Shown here piece after piece: positions 1-9,940 of a stretch of 42,432 bases of DNA. The stretch is taken from positions 1 through 42,432 of the forward strand of contig CANRSD010000017.1 of the NCBI GenBank assembly GCA_947642355.1. Direction: 5' to 3'. Numbering within the stretch: the stretch's first letter is position 1; the number at the start of each line of letters is the position of its first letter. The position numbers and the translations under genes were made by a program. Source of the stretch: an uncultured Clostridia bacterium. GTDB taxonomy: Bacteria > Bacillota > Clostridia > TANB77 > CAG-508. The notes beneath the pieces were generated by a model. The model was not told the origin of the DNA and did not search any database. It worked only from the letters and a program-made list of their open reading frames with translations.

Positions 1-88
1 CTGCTAAAATTAATAGTACTATGATTGTTATTATCAGTGCAATCAAAGTTACTCCATTCTTTTTGCTTAATACATTTTTTACTTGCAT
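1..88 (-). CDS. Type IV pilin-like protein, N-terminal fragment (continues beyond window)
   Basis: The first 29 residues of a prepilin-type protein are visible, starting at an ATG at 88 and running off the left edge. A short basic leader (LSKKNG) is followed by the hydrophobic helix VTLIALIITIIVLLILAG, the class III signal/helix that PilD-type peptidases process. An AGGAGG lies about 13 bases upstream of the ATG. The same helix occurs in the pilin at 20175 and, 5'-truncated, in the glycine-rich gene at 6658. The mature domain lies outside the window, so whether this is a pilin, a pseudopilin or a pilin-anchored adhesin cannot be told. Confidence 0.75.
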   Translation of the reverse strand, partial: MQVKNVLSKKNGVTLIALIITIIVLLILA

Positions 89-365
89 TTCTACTTCTAT
101 TCCTCCTTTTTAACTTTAGTATAAAAACCAAACTTTATTTTAGTTTGACCATTTTGGGCATATTTATGCCAATTTATTTATATTATAGGAAAGTTATTTT
201 TCAAATTTCTTATAATATAAATAAATTTATTGTTCTTTTTATGATTACAATATATCATATAGAAAATTTTTATTCAAGTTATTTCTTTATTTTTTTCTGT
301 TTTTTGCTTGTTTAGATTAGGATTTAAATAATGATAATATATCTTTAGGTTAGAGGTGAATTACT

Positions 366-719
366 ATGAATAATGATAATATTAATAAAGAATATGGAAA
401 AATTCTTCAAAATTTTAGACAAAAAAATCACTTTACACAAGAAAAAGTTTCAGAATTAACTGGTCTTGATCCAAAATATATAAGCCAAATTGAAAGAGGT
501 GAATTAAAAGGAAGTATAAAAACTTTACTTAATTTTTGTAATGCTTATAAAATAACTCCAAATGATGTTTTATTAAACTTTCTTAATTATACACCAAATA
601 CAAATAACTATGATAGCAAAATTAATTCATTAAGTCTTCGTGATAAAGAAATGATAGATTCTTTATTAGAATTTTTATCTAAAAATGAAAAATATTCTAA
701 ATATCAAAAAAATGCATAA
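366..719 (+). CDS. XRE-family helix-turn-helix transcriptional regulator
   Basis: A 117-residue protein with a Cro/C1-type HTH at about residues 9-64: the segments FTQEKVSELTGLDPKYISQIE and the following SIKTLLNFCNAYKITPNDVLL fit the XRE fold. The C-terminal 40 residues (SLRDKEMIDSLLEFLSKNEK) are a short helical tail, as in SinR/Xre-type monocistronic regulators. GAGGTG precedes the ATG. The gene is transcribed alone between a pilin fragment and the cadmium-efflux operon, and a hairpin follows its stop. No target can be assigned. The 277 bases upstream (89-365) hold no other gene that I can see. Confidence 0.85.
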   Translation: MNNDNINKEYGKILQNFRQKNHFTQEKVSELTGLDPKYISQIERGELKGSIKTLLNFCNAYKITPNDVLLNFLNYTPNTNNYDSKINSLSLRDKEMIDSLLEFLSKNEKYSKYQKNA

Positions 720-725
720 ATAAAA

Positions 726-753
726 AGACTGTAATCATTTAAATTTACAGTCT
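726..753. terminator. Bidirectional intrinsic terminator
   Basis: The perfect 9-bp stem AGACTGTAA/TTACAGTCT has a 10-base loop with A-rich and T-rich flanks. It lies between the convergent XRE gene and the efflux ATPase gene and can serve both. Confidence 0.75.
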
Positions 754-767
754 CTTATTATATACTT

Positions 768-2812
768 TTATTTTAAAATCCTTAATGTATTTAATATTGT
801 TATTAAAGTTACACCAACATCTGCAAATATTGCTTCCCACATTTTAGATATTCCAAAAGTGCTAAGTAATAATACTAAAATTTTAGTTCCCATTGCAAAT
901 ATCAAGTTTTGTTTAATTATTCTATTTACTTTTTTAGAAATATTAATTGCTTCATTTATTTTACTTAAATCATCTGTCATAATAACAACATCTGAAGCTT
1001 CAATTGCTGCATCTGTTCCAATTCCACCCATTGAAATCCCGAATATCAGATAATGTTAAAACAGGTGAATCATTAATCCCATCTCCTACAAATGCTATTT
1101 TTTTATCTGTCCCATTATTTAAATTTCTCATTTTTTCAAATTCATTATACTTATCTTGTGGCAACATTTCTGATTTTACTTCATTTATTTCAAGTTCTTT
1201 TGCTACTTTTTCTGCTATATTATTTGTGTCTCCAGTGAACATAACTGTTTTAATTCCACTTGTATTTAAATTTAAAATTGCATCTTTTGCTCCATCTTTT
1301 ATAATATCTTCTAATTCAACTTTTCCTATTATTTCATCTTCTACTTTAACATAGATTGTAGTAACTTCATTTATTTGGTCTTCTCCAACTAATTTCGCAT
1401 TTCCAACTAAAACCTTCTTCCCGTCTATTTGATAACTAATTCCTTTTCCAGATATTTCATTATAATTTTGTACTTTAGATGTATCCAGTTTTTCTATTTT
1501 ACTATTTTTTAATATTGATTTTGCAATAGGATGATTTGAAAAACTTTCTCCATATACAATATATTTTAAAATATCTTTTTCTGTATATCGTTCGTTTAAA
1601 GATATAATTTTACTTACTCCAAATTCTCCTTTTGTTAAAGTTCCTGTTTTATCAAATACTATTTTATTTACATTTCTTAAACTATCTAAAAAATTACTTC
1701 CTTTTATTAAAATTCCTCTTTTAGAAGATTTACCAATGCCTGAAAAATAACTTAATGGTACAGAAATTGCAATTGCACAAGGACAAGATATTACTAAAAA
1801 TGTTAATGCTCTATAAATACTTTCATTAAGACTTACTGCACTTACAAGTGGTAAAAATATTACTATTATTACTGATAGACTTAATACTATTGGTGTATAT
1901 ATTTTAGTAACTCTATCTACAAAAGTTTCTGTTTTAGCCTTTTTATCAGTAGCATTTTGTACTAATTCCAAAATTTGATTTACTGTACTTTGTTCATATT
2001 CTTTATTTACTTTTATTTCTATTAAACCATCTTGATTTATACTTCCAGATAAAACTTCATCATTTAATTTTACTTTTCTTTGTTTACTTTCTCCTGTCAA
2101 AGATGATGTATCTAAATAAGCCTCTCCTTTTACAACTACCCCATCTACTGGAATCTTTTCACCTTCTTTAATTATTACAATATCTCCTACTTTTACTTCA
2201 TCTGGATGCACTTTTTTTACTTCATTTTGTAATTTTAAATTTGCATATTCTGGCTTTATATTCATTAAATCACTAATAGACTTACGTGATTTATTTATAG
2301 CTTTTTCTTCTAATATTTTTCCTATCTCATAAAGGATTATAACCATTAATCCTTCTATTTTTTCTCCTAATAAATATGCTCCTATACATGAAATAGTAAT
2401 TAAAAAGTTTTCATTTATTGTTTTCTGAGACAATAGTTTTACTGTATTTTTAGTAGTTCTTATAAGTAATACTATATAAGCTAAAACTATAAATATTTCT
2501 TTTATTACTACTGTAAAGTTTCCAAAAAATCCTAATAATGCAAAAATTATACCTATTATAAATCTTATAATTGAATAATTATTTTTAGATTTACTTGTTT
2601 CATTTATATCTTCTAATGTAACATCTGGCTCAATCGCTTTTACTAATTTTTCTACTTGTTCTTTAGTTAATGTATCTGTTTCATATTTTAATTGCAATGT
2701 ACTAAAATTTACAATTACATTTTTTAAATCTTTATTTTCAGATAATCCTTCTCCGAATTTCCCTTGCACAATTAGCACAATCCAAATTTTTTAATCTATA
2801 TACATATTTCAA
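768..2812 (-). CDS. cadA: CadA/ZntA-type heavy-metal P1B ATPase (two CGGN recoding sites)
   Basis: Metal-exporting P-type ATPase of about 680 residues after recoding. An N-terminal HMA domain carries the metal-binding LDCANCA motif (CxxC). Then come the TGES actuator motif, the SCPC transmembrane metal site, the phosphorylated Asp in DKTGTLTKG, and GDGIND in the hinge. Two in-frame CGG codons need a +1 step. At 2755 (GAA ATT C GGA) the shift joins the HMA domain to the body. At 1041 (GAT ATT C GGG) it joins GDGINDSP to SMGGIGTDAAIEASD. Start is a TTG at 2812, four bases after the ArsR stop, with GGGGAGG placed upstream. Read in triplets, both the metal-binding domain and the C-terminal 90 residues are lost. 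Cd/Zn/Pb specificity is inferred from the CPC motif and the repressor. Confidence 0.9.
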
Positions 2813-2815
2813 TAT

Positions 2816-3166
2816 TTATACCTCCCCTAAATGTTCTTTTGCTATCTCAAATAATTGTTTTATATGTCCATCATCTAGTGAATAATAAACTATTTTACCT
2901 TCTTTCCTAAACTTCACAAGTTTTGCTTGTTTTAGTACTCTTAACTGATGTGAAATTGCAGATTGAGTAGAAGATGCAATATATGCTATATCTCCCACAC
3001 AAAGCTCATCTTCTATAAGTGCACTTATAATTTTCATTCTAGTTGAATCTCCAAAAACCTTATATAATTCTGCTAAATCAAATATTAATTCATCTGATGG
3101 CATTTTTGATTTTATTTTTTTTACCTTTTCTAAATCAACTACTTGTTCTTCAAATTCTTGATTCAT
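2816..3166 (-). CDS. cadC: ArsR/SmtB-family metal-sensing repressor (CadC-like)
   Basis: A 116-residue winged-helix repressor with the ELCVGDIAYI segment and the recognition helix STQSAISHQLRVLK typical of CadC/SmtB. The Cys in ELCVGD is the family's metal-sensing position. The C-terminus (DDGHIKQLFEIAKEHL) matches the second metal site seen in SmtB/CadC. It is the first gene of a two-gene operon with the ATPase, whose ribosome-binding site lies inside its last codons. AAGGAGG precedes its ATG. Metal binding is expected to release it from its own promoter. Confidence 0.9.
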   Translation of the reverse strand: MNQEFEEQVVDLEKVKKIKSKMPSDELIFDLAELYKVFGDSTRMKIISALIEDELCVGDIAYIASSTQSAISHQLRVLKQAKLVKFRKEGKIVYYSLDDGHIKQLFEIAKEHLGEV

Positions 3167-3182
3167 ATTTACCTCCTTTGTA

Positions 3183-3226
3183 TATTATATTTGAATAATT
3201 GAATATTTGTTCATGTATTCATGATA
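3183..3226 (-). promoter_or_regulatory. Candidate cadC promoter and operator
   Basis: Read on the minus strand, TGAACA and TATAAT are separated by 18 bases just upstream of cadC. They overlap interrupted inverted repeats (GAATA...TATTC, and TTGAAT/ATTCAA elements) of the kind SmtB/CadC repressors bind. The exact operator half-sites are inferred. Confidence 0.4.
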
Positions 3227-3283
3227 CTATTAAAAAAAAAAAATGTCAATAGCTTTTAAAATTTTTCTATAATATAAAAAATA

Positions 3284-3305
3284 GATACCCTTTATTAAAG
3301 GTATC
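3284..3305 (-). terminator. Intrinsic terminator of glyQS
   Basis: The inverted repeat GATACC/GGTATC, extended by TTTA/TAAA pairs, is followed on the minus strand by a T-rich run just after the glyQS stop codon. Confidence 0.65.
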
Positions 3306-3314
3306 TTTATAAAT

Positions 3315-4706
3315 TTATTTATAGTAAGTTACTAAACTATCTTCAATATATTTTGCAACTTCTTCTATTTTTATTCTAACTTGTTCCATTGTATCTCTAT
3401 CTCTTACTGTTACACAGCCATCTGTTTCTGTTTCAAAATCTATTGTAATACAAAAAGGTGTACCTATCTCATCTTCTCTTCTATATCTTTTTCCAATACT
3501 TCCTGCTTCATCATAATCACACATAAAATATTTTGAAAGTTCACTATATACTTTCTCTGCTTTATCACTTAATTTCTTAGATAATGGTAATATTGCAGCT
3601 TTATATGGAGCTAAAGCTGGATGTAAATGTAAAACAGTTCTTGTATCTCCATCTGAAATTTCTTCTTCTTCATAACTATTACATAAAAATGCTAATGCTA
3701 CTCTGTCACAACCAAGTGATGGTTCTATACAATATGGTATATATTTTTCATTTGTTTCTGGATCTAAATAGCTTAAATCTTGTTTTGAATGTTCTATATG
3801 TCTTGATAAATCATAATCTGTTCTATCTGAAATTCCCCAAAGCTCTCCCCATCCAAATGGAAAAGCAAATTCTATATCTGTAGTTGCTTTACTATAAAAT
3901 ACTAATTCTTCTTTACTATGGTCTCTTAATCTTATATTTTTCTCTTCCATTCCCAAAGATAATAACCAATCCTTACAGAAATTTCTCCAATATTCAAACC
4001 ATTCTAAATCAGTTCCTGGTTTACAGAAAAATTCTAGTTCCATTTGTTCAAACTCTCTAGTTCTAAATGTAAAGTTTCCTGGTGTAATCTCATTTCTAAA
4101 AGCTTTTCCTATTTGAGCAATACCCATTGGTAATTTTCTTCTTGTAGTTCTTTGAACATTTTTAAAATTAACAAATATACCTTGAGCTGTTTCTGGTCTT
4201 AAGTACAATTCTGATGTACTATCTTCTGTAACACCTTGAAAAGTCTTAAACATTAAATTAAACTTTCTAATTGAAGTAAAATTTTGTTTCTCACAATTTG
4301 GACAAACTATATTATTTTCATTAATAAAATTAATCATTGCTTCATCTGTCATTCCATCAGCAATCATATCTTTTTTATTAGCATGTGCCCATTCTTCTAT
4401 TAGCTTATCTGCTCTATGTCTTGTCTTACATTCCTTGCAATCTATAAGTGGATCACTAAAACCACCTACATGCCCTGATGCTACCCAAGTTTCTGGATTC
4501 ATTAAAATAGCAGCATCTAGCTTTACATTATACTTAGATTCTTGTACAAATTTTTGAAACCATAATTTTTTAATATTATTTTTTAATTCAGTTCCTAAAG
4601 GACCATAATCCCAAGAATTTGCTAATCCCCCATAAATTTCAGATCCAGGATAAATATATCCTCTCGCTTTACACAAATTAACAATTTTTTCCATTGAATC
4701 AACCAT
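3315..4706 (-). CDS. glyQS: Glycyl-tRNA synthetase, dimeric (alpha2) type
   Basis: A 463-residue class II synthetase of the single-chain type, the usual length for bacterial forms. It opens with [20 protein letters not shown] and [12 protein letters not shown], has a zinc-type pair (CKECKT, CPNCEKQ), the class II motif 2 region [19 protein letters not shown], and motif 3 near [14 protein letters not shown]. It charges tRNA-Gly, reading the CC of the anticodon, and is controlled by the T-box upstream. An AAGGAGG-type site precedes the ATG. It contains no CGG codon. It matters for the recoding found here, since any tRNA that decodes CGGN as Gly would have to be its substrate. Confidence 0.95.
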   Translation of the reverse strand: MVDSMEKIVNLCKARGYIYPGSEIYGGLANSWDYGPLGTELKNNIKKLWFQKFVQESKYNVKLDAAILMNPETWVASGHVGGFSDPLIDCKECKTRHRADKLIEEWAHANKKDMIADGMTDEAMINFINENNIVCPNCEKQNFTSIRKFNLMFKTFQGVTEDSTSELYLRPETAQGIFVNFKNVQRTTRRKLPMGIAQIGKAFRNEITPGNFTFRTREFEQMELEFFCKPGTDLEWFEYWRNFCKDWLLSLGMEEKNIRLRDHSKEELVFYSKATTDIEFAFPFGWGELWGISDRTDYDLSRHIEHSKQDLSYLDPETNEKYIPYCIEPSLGCDRVALAFLCNSYEEEEISDGDTRTVLHLHPALAPYKAAILPLSKKLSDKAEKVYSELSKYFMCDYDEAGSIGKRYRREDEIGTPFCITIDFETETDGCVTVRDRDTMEQVRIKIEEVAKYIEDSLVTYYK

Positions 4707-4744
4707 TTTTATTCCTCCTTTTACTTTTTAGCTTTCAAACATAA

Positions 4745-4970
4745 ACAAAAAAGCTTACGTCATCTAGCTATTAGCTAGGGACGAAAGCTTATGTTCCGCG
4801 GTTCCACCCTAATTGACTTAAAATTTTCTTAAGTCCTCTTTATTTTTTATATTACTCCAAAGCTCCAAAATATATTTAATATTATTAAGATTCCAGCATT
4901 TTCTTAACTCTCTATAAATATTTTTTAATATATTTTCTCTTTATCAACGTAAAATATTATATAATTATTA
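4745..4970 (-). promoter_or_regulatory. T-box riboswitch controlling glyQS
   Basis: On the minus strand the conserved T-box AGGGTGGAACCGCGG lies at 4796-4810. It is followed by a terminator, AAGCTTTCGTC pairing with GACGTAAGCTT (4751-4790) and then a T run, directly ahead of glyQS. The AT-rich upstream part should form stem I. I could not place the specifier codon with certainty; glycine is inferred from the gene. Uncharged tRNA-Gly should stabilise the antiterminator. The rest of 4707-5019 holds no gene. Confidence 0.9.
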
Positions 4971-5019
4971 TATAGCAAGTGTGTATCAAAGTCAAGAAAA
5001 TTTTTCCCAGTTTGTTATA

Positions 5020-6658
5020 TTATAATTCTATAACTTTTAAGGATCTTCCTATATACGTACAAATTAAACACGTACCTCTTCCACCAGCACCACCTTGACC
5101 TGAATTCAAAGAATTACCATAATATCCTCCAGGCTTTCCTGAAACCGAAAATTGGCAATTTGATGTTTGAGTAAAATCATTTTTAAAAAAAGCGTATATA
5201 GCTCCGCCTCCTCCTCCACCTGATCCATTAAAATAATTTAAATTACCTACTCCATTACCTCCATCAGCAATAAAAGATCCGACCGACCAACAAGTTTATC
5301 TGCAATAATACAAATTAAACCACCTCCCAGTCCACCTGTAACATAAATACTTGCACCACCAGTTCCTCCACACCAACTAGAACCTCGTGTAGCTAAAGTA
5401 GATGGATAATCTCTATTACTATGATACATTTTTCCGACCTCCGGCCTCCACAAGAATAAGGAAAAATATTAGCAGATCCACCAGAGCCAGCAACTCCAAT
5501 ATGACCCATTCCCGCCTTAGGTGTTCCAGGGGCTCCACCATTAGCAGATTGAAATAAAAAAGTATTATCTAATTTTTGGAACAAAAACAAATTCTGCCCT
5601 GGAGCATCACAAGAATGAGCACTCATATTTACTATTCCATCATTTTTTAATAAACCTGTACAATATATTATTATTCCTTTAGAACTTTTTCCTGACGATA
5701 ATATTGATGTTAATGTATATCCTTCATTTAATATTAAATCTCCATCTACTTTTAGTACTACTGTATTTGTATTTACATCTTTTATATTGCCTAAACTCCA
5801 TACTGTATCACTTTTAGTAAAATCATCTATTTCTATCTCCCTTTTATTTCCACTTTCATCAGTTGTAATTAGTACATCTCCTATGCTTAAATCTCCTTTA
5901 TGATATATTACATTAAATGAATATACTTCTTCTTCATATACCGTTTCTTCTTTTATGCTAGTATCTGTTGTTCCATTTACTCTTATTATTTTCTGTCCTC
6001 CATTATCAATTGCTGCTAACCCACTTATTATATCATCTCTTACTGGTGCTGCATTTACTATTTCATCACTTGTAATTTTAGTACTTCTTCCGATTACTTG
6101 CTTTTATTCTAAATACATATTTTCCATTATCTGTTACTTTAAACATTTGTGAACTTTGTCCGATTAGTTGCATCTTCTATTTTTTCTACTTTTTCTTTAT
6201 CTATTGCTTCTATACTTTCTATTATAGCGTTTCCTTTTACTTCTCCTACTACTTGTAATTTTACTTCTAATGCTATTTCATCTGTTGTTTTTAATATAAC
6301 GGCCCCTGTTGGTTTTTCTCCTTCTATTTTCTTTCCTACTATTACATTATTTTCTTCATCTATTTCAAAGCTATGTTCTTTATACTCTCCATCTATTGTT
6401 CCTCCTACTACATCCACATCTATTCCTTCTAATTCATTTAATGTACTTTCTATATCTTCCTTACTTAATTCTTTCCCTACTTTATCTTGTTCCATTTGAA
6501 GGTTTGCAATTTTTAATTCTATTTCTTCTTTTATTCCTGCTCTTTCTGTTTCATCTGCTGCTTTCTGAGCTTTCTCTATAATTCCGCTCTTCTCCTACTA
6601 TTGCATTTAAAGATACTCCTGCTAAAATAAGCAGTATAATGATCGTGATTTTATTCTC
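5020..6658 (-). CDS. Pilin-fold glycine-rich surface protein, 5'-truncated (seven CGGN sites)
   Basis: Reading CGGN as Gly at 6586, 6162, 6092, 5443, 5436, 5285 and 5281 gives one frame of about 543 residues. It begins inside a pilin-type helix (TIIILLILAGVSLNAIVGEE), then GIIEKAQKAADETE, the hallmark of clostridial prepilin-like proteins. A long acidic ectodomain follows, including an Ig-like stretch ending SSQMFKVTDNGKYVFRI. The C-terminal third is Gly-rich (runs of up to six Gly) with scattered Cys. No ATG/GTG/TTG precedes the helix: a TAA lies just upstream at 6659-6661, and the 'MxxxGITLIAL' part is missing. It could be a silent cassette, a gene that lost its 5' end, or use a non-standard start. 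Function as an adhesin or minor pilin is inferred. Confidence 0.7.
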
Positions 6659-6674
6659 TTATGACGAACAAAAA

Positions 6675-6697
6675 GAGCACTTGGTAAACAAATGCTC
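6675..6697 (-). terminator. Intrinsic terminator of the 6718-8025 gene
   Basis: The stem GAGCATTTG/CAAGTGCTC (one wobble pair), with a 5-base loop, is followed on the minus strand by TTTTTGTTC. It separates the upstream gene from the glycine-rich gene, which therefore seems to lack its own promoter region. Confidence 0.75.
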
Positions 6698-6717
6698 AAT
6701 ACAATTTTTTATACTCT

Positions 6718-8025
6718 CTATTTAATTTCTTCTAAACTATCTAATATTTCATTAAATATTTTATTACTTTTCTCTGCATCGCTTGCTCTAGTTGCTGTAT
6801 AAATTGAAACAAAATATTTATCTGTTTCAATCGCATATGAATTTAATTTTACTTTATAGCCACTCATAACTGTATCATAACTTGTTTTATATCCTTTAAA
6901 TCCTGCTATTGTACATTCCTCAGTTTTATCTGCTTCTGGCAATTTATAAAGTATACTAATATAATTATCTGTTACATTACTATGTTCTTCTAATGTACGT
7001 CCATCAAGATTTTTATCTGTTTCTATAATTAACATATCTGCTGAACCAGTAGAAGATACTAAATATGTAGTACTTGCAGAATCTGTATCTTCATCCTTCC
7101 AATCTCCTGGAATTTTAAGTTTAAATGAACCAGATGCAAATTTATAATCTTTTTTTGAATTAGCTAATTTAGATGAAGTTGATCTATTAACATAATTATT
7201 ATTGCTATTAGTATCATTATTTTGATTCATTCCTGCTATTGTAGAACAAATTACAGCAATTACAATCATCCATATTATAATAGATGTAGACTTGTTTACT
7301 AGAAGAACTTCATTTTCTTTAACATAATAATATTTATCTCCTGTCTTCTTTATAACTCTTTTATTAAGAAACTTTTTAAAAGTTTTTTCTGGATTGCTTG
7401 ACTTTATTTCTGGAATTATTTTTTCTTTACTAGCAGCACTTGTAGTATCATATGCTTGTAATTCTTCAAAAATCTTTCTTACACTATCTATTTCTTCTTG
7501 TTCACTTGGTTTTAATTTATTATCAACTTGTAACTTTCTTAATTCTCCTGCTTTTTCCATCATCTCTTTTTCTTTTTCTGATTGAAAACCATTTTCAGCT
7601 AAAACCTTATTTATATTAGCTATTGCTACACTTATTCCTAATATAGCAAATATAACTGATACTGCTAAATCTTGCATTAATGCACTCATAAATTTATCAT
7701 AATTATACAGTTCTTGTACATCTACACCATTCTTCACTGCTAGCCAATTTGGTATAACAACTAAAGTTGCAACTACTACCATAAGTAAAGTTATTACAAT
7801 AACAATTGGTTTTAATAATTTTGTTACTTTACCTTTAAAAAGTTGATATCCCTTTAATGTTCCTAAAGCTATAACTATTGCAAGTAATGATAAAATCATA
7901 TTACACTGAACATACATAACTACCCAAGGTATTGTAGCAACAGCTCCACCTATTAATCCTCCTATAATTCCAGTTATATAACTTCCTTTTTTATTTTCTT
8001 CTTTTATAACATCATTCTCTTCCAT
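6718..8025 (-). CDS. Multi-pass membrane protein with extracytoplasmic C-terminal domain, function unknown
   Basis: A 435-residue protein I do not recognise by name. It has about four hydrophobic segments in the first 150 residues (GGLIGGAVATIPWVVMYVQC, then LLAIVIALGTL, PIVIVITLLMVVVATLVVIP and VSVIFAILGISVAIANI). A charged cytoplasmic-looking region at 150-240 and another membrane segment (IIIWMIVIAVICSTIAG) follow. After an Asn/Ser-rich linker, the last 150 residues form a domain opening FKLKIPGDWKDE, which resembles PsbP/DUF1795-like extracytoplasmic folds. It lies 23 bases downstream of serS and ends in its own terminator. Confidence 0.75.
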   Translation of the reverse strand: MEENDVIKEENKKGSYITGIIGGLIGGAVATIPWVVMYVQCNMILSLLAIVIALGTLKGYQLFKGKVTKLLKPIVIVITLLMVVVATLVVIPNWLAVKNGVDVQELYNYDKFMSALMQDLAVSVIFAILGISVAIANINKVLAENGFQSEKEKEMMEKAGELRKLQVDNKLKPSEQEEIDSVRKIFEELQAYDTTSAASKEKIIPEIKSSNPEKTFKKFLNKRVIKKTGDKYYYVKENEVLLVNKSTSIIIWMIVIAVICSTIAGMNQNNDTNSNNNYVNRSTSSKLANSKKDYKFASGSFKLKIPGDWKDEDTDSASTTYLVSSTGSADMLIIETDKNLDGRTLEEHSNVTDNYISILYKLPEADKTEECTIAGFKGYKTSYDTVMSGYKVKLNSYAIETDKYFVSIYTATRASDAEKSNKIFNEILDSLEEIK

Positions 8026-8047
8026 AAAATCCTCCTATTTTTTACAT

Positions 8048-9334
8048 TTATTTATTTGGTATAATTTTGTCTATTCCACCCATATATTTTCTTAATACTT
8101 CTGGAACTCTAACACTTCCATCTTTTTCATAGTTATTTTCTAATACAGCTATTAAACCACGAGGAGTTGCAACAACTGTATTATTTAAAGTAGCAACTAA
8201 ATAATTTCCATTAGGTCCTTTAGCTCTTATTCCTAAGCGTCTAGCTTGCGCATCTCCTAATGTTGAACAACTTCCTACTTCAAAATATTTCTTTTGACGT
8301 GGACTCCAAGCCTCTACATCACAAGATTTTACTTTTAAGTCTGCTAAATCTCCACTGCAACATTCTAAAGTTCTTACTGGTACGTCTAAGCTTCTGAAAA
8401 ATTCAACTGTAAATTGCCACATTTTTTCATACCAATCCATTTGTTCTTCTGGTTTACAAAGCACTATCATTTCTTGCTTTTCAAATTGATGTACTCTATA
8501 AAGGCCTCTTTCCTCTAGTCCATGAGAACCAACTTCTTTTCTAAAACAAGGAGAATATCCTGTAATTGCTATTGGTAATTCTTCTTCTTTTACTATTTGA
8601 CCTTTAAACTTACCTATCATTGAATGTTCACTTGTACCTATTAAATATAAATCTTCTCCTTCAATTTTGTACATCATTGCATCCATCTCTTCAAAGCTCA
8701 TAACTCCATTTACTACATCACTTCTTATCATAAATGGTGGAATACAATAAGTAAATCCTTTATCTATCATAAAGTCTCTAGCATATGCAAGCATTGCCTC
8801 ATGAAGCCTTGCTACATTACCCATTAAATAATAAAAACCATTTCCACTTGTTCTTCCTGCACTTTCTTTATCTAAGCCATTTAAATTTTCAATTATATCT
8901 GCATGATGAGGAATTTCAAATTCTGGTACCACTGGATCTCCAAATTTTTCATTTTCAACATTTTCATTGTCATCTTTTCCAATTGGAACAGATTCATCCA
9001 TTATATTAGGTATTTTCATCATACGAGATTTTATTTCTTCTTTTAACTCTTCTTCTCTTCCTTCATTTTCTGCTAATTTTTCATTTATTTCATTTACTTC
9101 TTGTTTTATTTTATCTGCTTCATCTTTTTTGCCATTTGCCATAAGGTTTCCAATTTCTTTACTTTTACTATTTCTATTCATACGAAGCTCATCACAAAGT
9201 ACTGTTAATTCTCTACTTTCTTTATCAAGACTTAAGACTTCATCAACTAATACTAATTTATGCTCTTGAAATTTTTTCTTGATATTTTCTTTTACCATTT
9301 CTGGATTTTCTCTTATTAATTTAATATCAATCAT
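8048..9334 (-). CDS. serS: Seryl-tRNA synthetase
   Basis: A 428-residue SerRS of normal length. The N-terminal coiled-coil arm is at about residues 30-100 (KEADKIKQEVNEINEKLAEN region). Class II motif 2 is FRKEVGSHGLEERGLYRVHQ, followed by FEKQEM. The serine/ATP-site region carries ARRLGIRAKG and LNNTVVATPRGLIAVLENN. It charges tRNA-Ser. It is the second gene of a T-box-controlled operon after a DUF1653 gene, with 10 bases between them. It contains no CGG codon. Confidence 0.96.
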   Translation of the reverse strand: MIDIKLIRENPEMVKENIKKKFQEHKLVLVDEVLSLDKESRELTVLCDELRMNRNSKSKEIGNLMANGKKDEADKIKQEVNEINEKLAENEGREEELKEEIKSRMMKIPNIMDESVPIGKDDNENVENEKFGDPVVPEFEIPHHADIIENLNGLDKESAGRTSGNGFYYLMGNVARLHEAMLAYARDFMIDKGFTYCIPPFMIRSDVVNGVMSFEEMDAMMYKIEGEDLYLIGTSEHSMIGKFKGQIVKEEELPIAITGYSPCFRKEVGSHGLEERGLYRVHQFEKQEMIVLCKPEEQMDWYEKMWQFTVEFFRSLDVPVRTLECCSGDLADLKVKSCDVEAWSPRQKKYFEVGSCSTLGDAQARRLGIRAKGPNGNYLVATLNNTVVATPRGLIAVLENNYEKDGSVRVPEVLRKYMGGIDKIIPNK

Positions 9335-9344
9335 AATTAACCTC

Positions 9345-9605
9345 CTATATTGTATAATCTTTTTCTAATTCTTCGCATAATTTAAATCTAACATTTTGAC
9401 CTGTAATATTGCCTGGCTTATCACTAGGAATCTCTTCTAAAAACATCTTTTCATTTCTTACCCAAATTTTTGAATCTTCTCTATCATAAATGGGTTTGTA
9501 AACAACTATTCTTTCCTGTGTTTCCGAATCTAAGGCTACATTTTCAACAAAGTAATAATTTCCTTTAAAGTGTCTGTACACTTTTCCAATTTGAACTTCT
9601 TTCAT
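9345..9605 (-). CDS. DUF1653 family protein
   Basis: An 86-residue protein with the DUF1653 pattern GKVYRHFKGNYYFVENVAL, then ERIVVYKPIYD and KIWVRNEKMFLEEI. The family's biochemical function is not established. It is the promoter-proximal gene of the serS operon, so the Ser T-box should control it as well, which links it to serine/tRNA status. A GGAGG-type site lies 8-10 bases ahead of the ATG. The TCG GAA codon pair here contains an out-of-phase CGG, and the frame is not disturbed. Confidence 0.85.
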   Translation of the reverse strand: MKEVQIGKVYRHFKGNYYFVENVALDSETQERIVVYKPIYDREDSKIWVRNEKMFLEEIPSDKPGNITGQNVRFKLCEELEKDYTI

Positions 9606-9644
9606 TTTTATCCTCCTTTAAAAAATAAAATAATTAATATAAAA

Positions 9645-9865
9645 AACACCCTTATACTTTTACGTATAAGGGCGAATATATTTCGCGGTACCACCTTAAT
9701 TTATCACTTAAAATATTGCTATAACCTGCAATCACTCGGTTTGGCTTTACCAAAAACTTTTAAGATAGATTTCATAAAGACTTTTTTCTGTTTTCACCAA
9801 CCACAGACTCTCTACATAAAAGTATCTTTATTACTTATTCTTAATTCAAACGTTTTTTATATTAT
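9645..9865 (-). promoter_or_regulatory. T-box riboswitch ahead of DUF1653-serS
   Basis: On the minus strand, AAGGTGGTACCGCG at about 9684-9697 is the T-box sequence. It precedes the terminator CCCTTATAC-loop-GTATAAGGG (9649-9672), which is followed by TGTTTTTT, just ahead of the ribosome-binding site. The upstream ~160 bases should contain stem I. Serine specificity is inferred from serS. The remainder of 9606-9940 holds no gene. Confidence 0.9.
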
Positions 9866-9940
9866 GTTAATATTATAACCACCTAAAATAAATTTGTCAA
9901 TAAATATTATCCAAAATATTATATTTAAAAAATAATTAGT

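Noticed and set aside
5247..5626. Two small overlapping minus-strand proteins in the Gly-rich region
   Set aside because: They are pieces of one protein broken by CGGN sites at 5281, 5285, 5436 and 5443.
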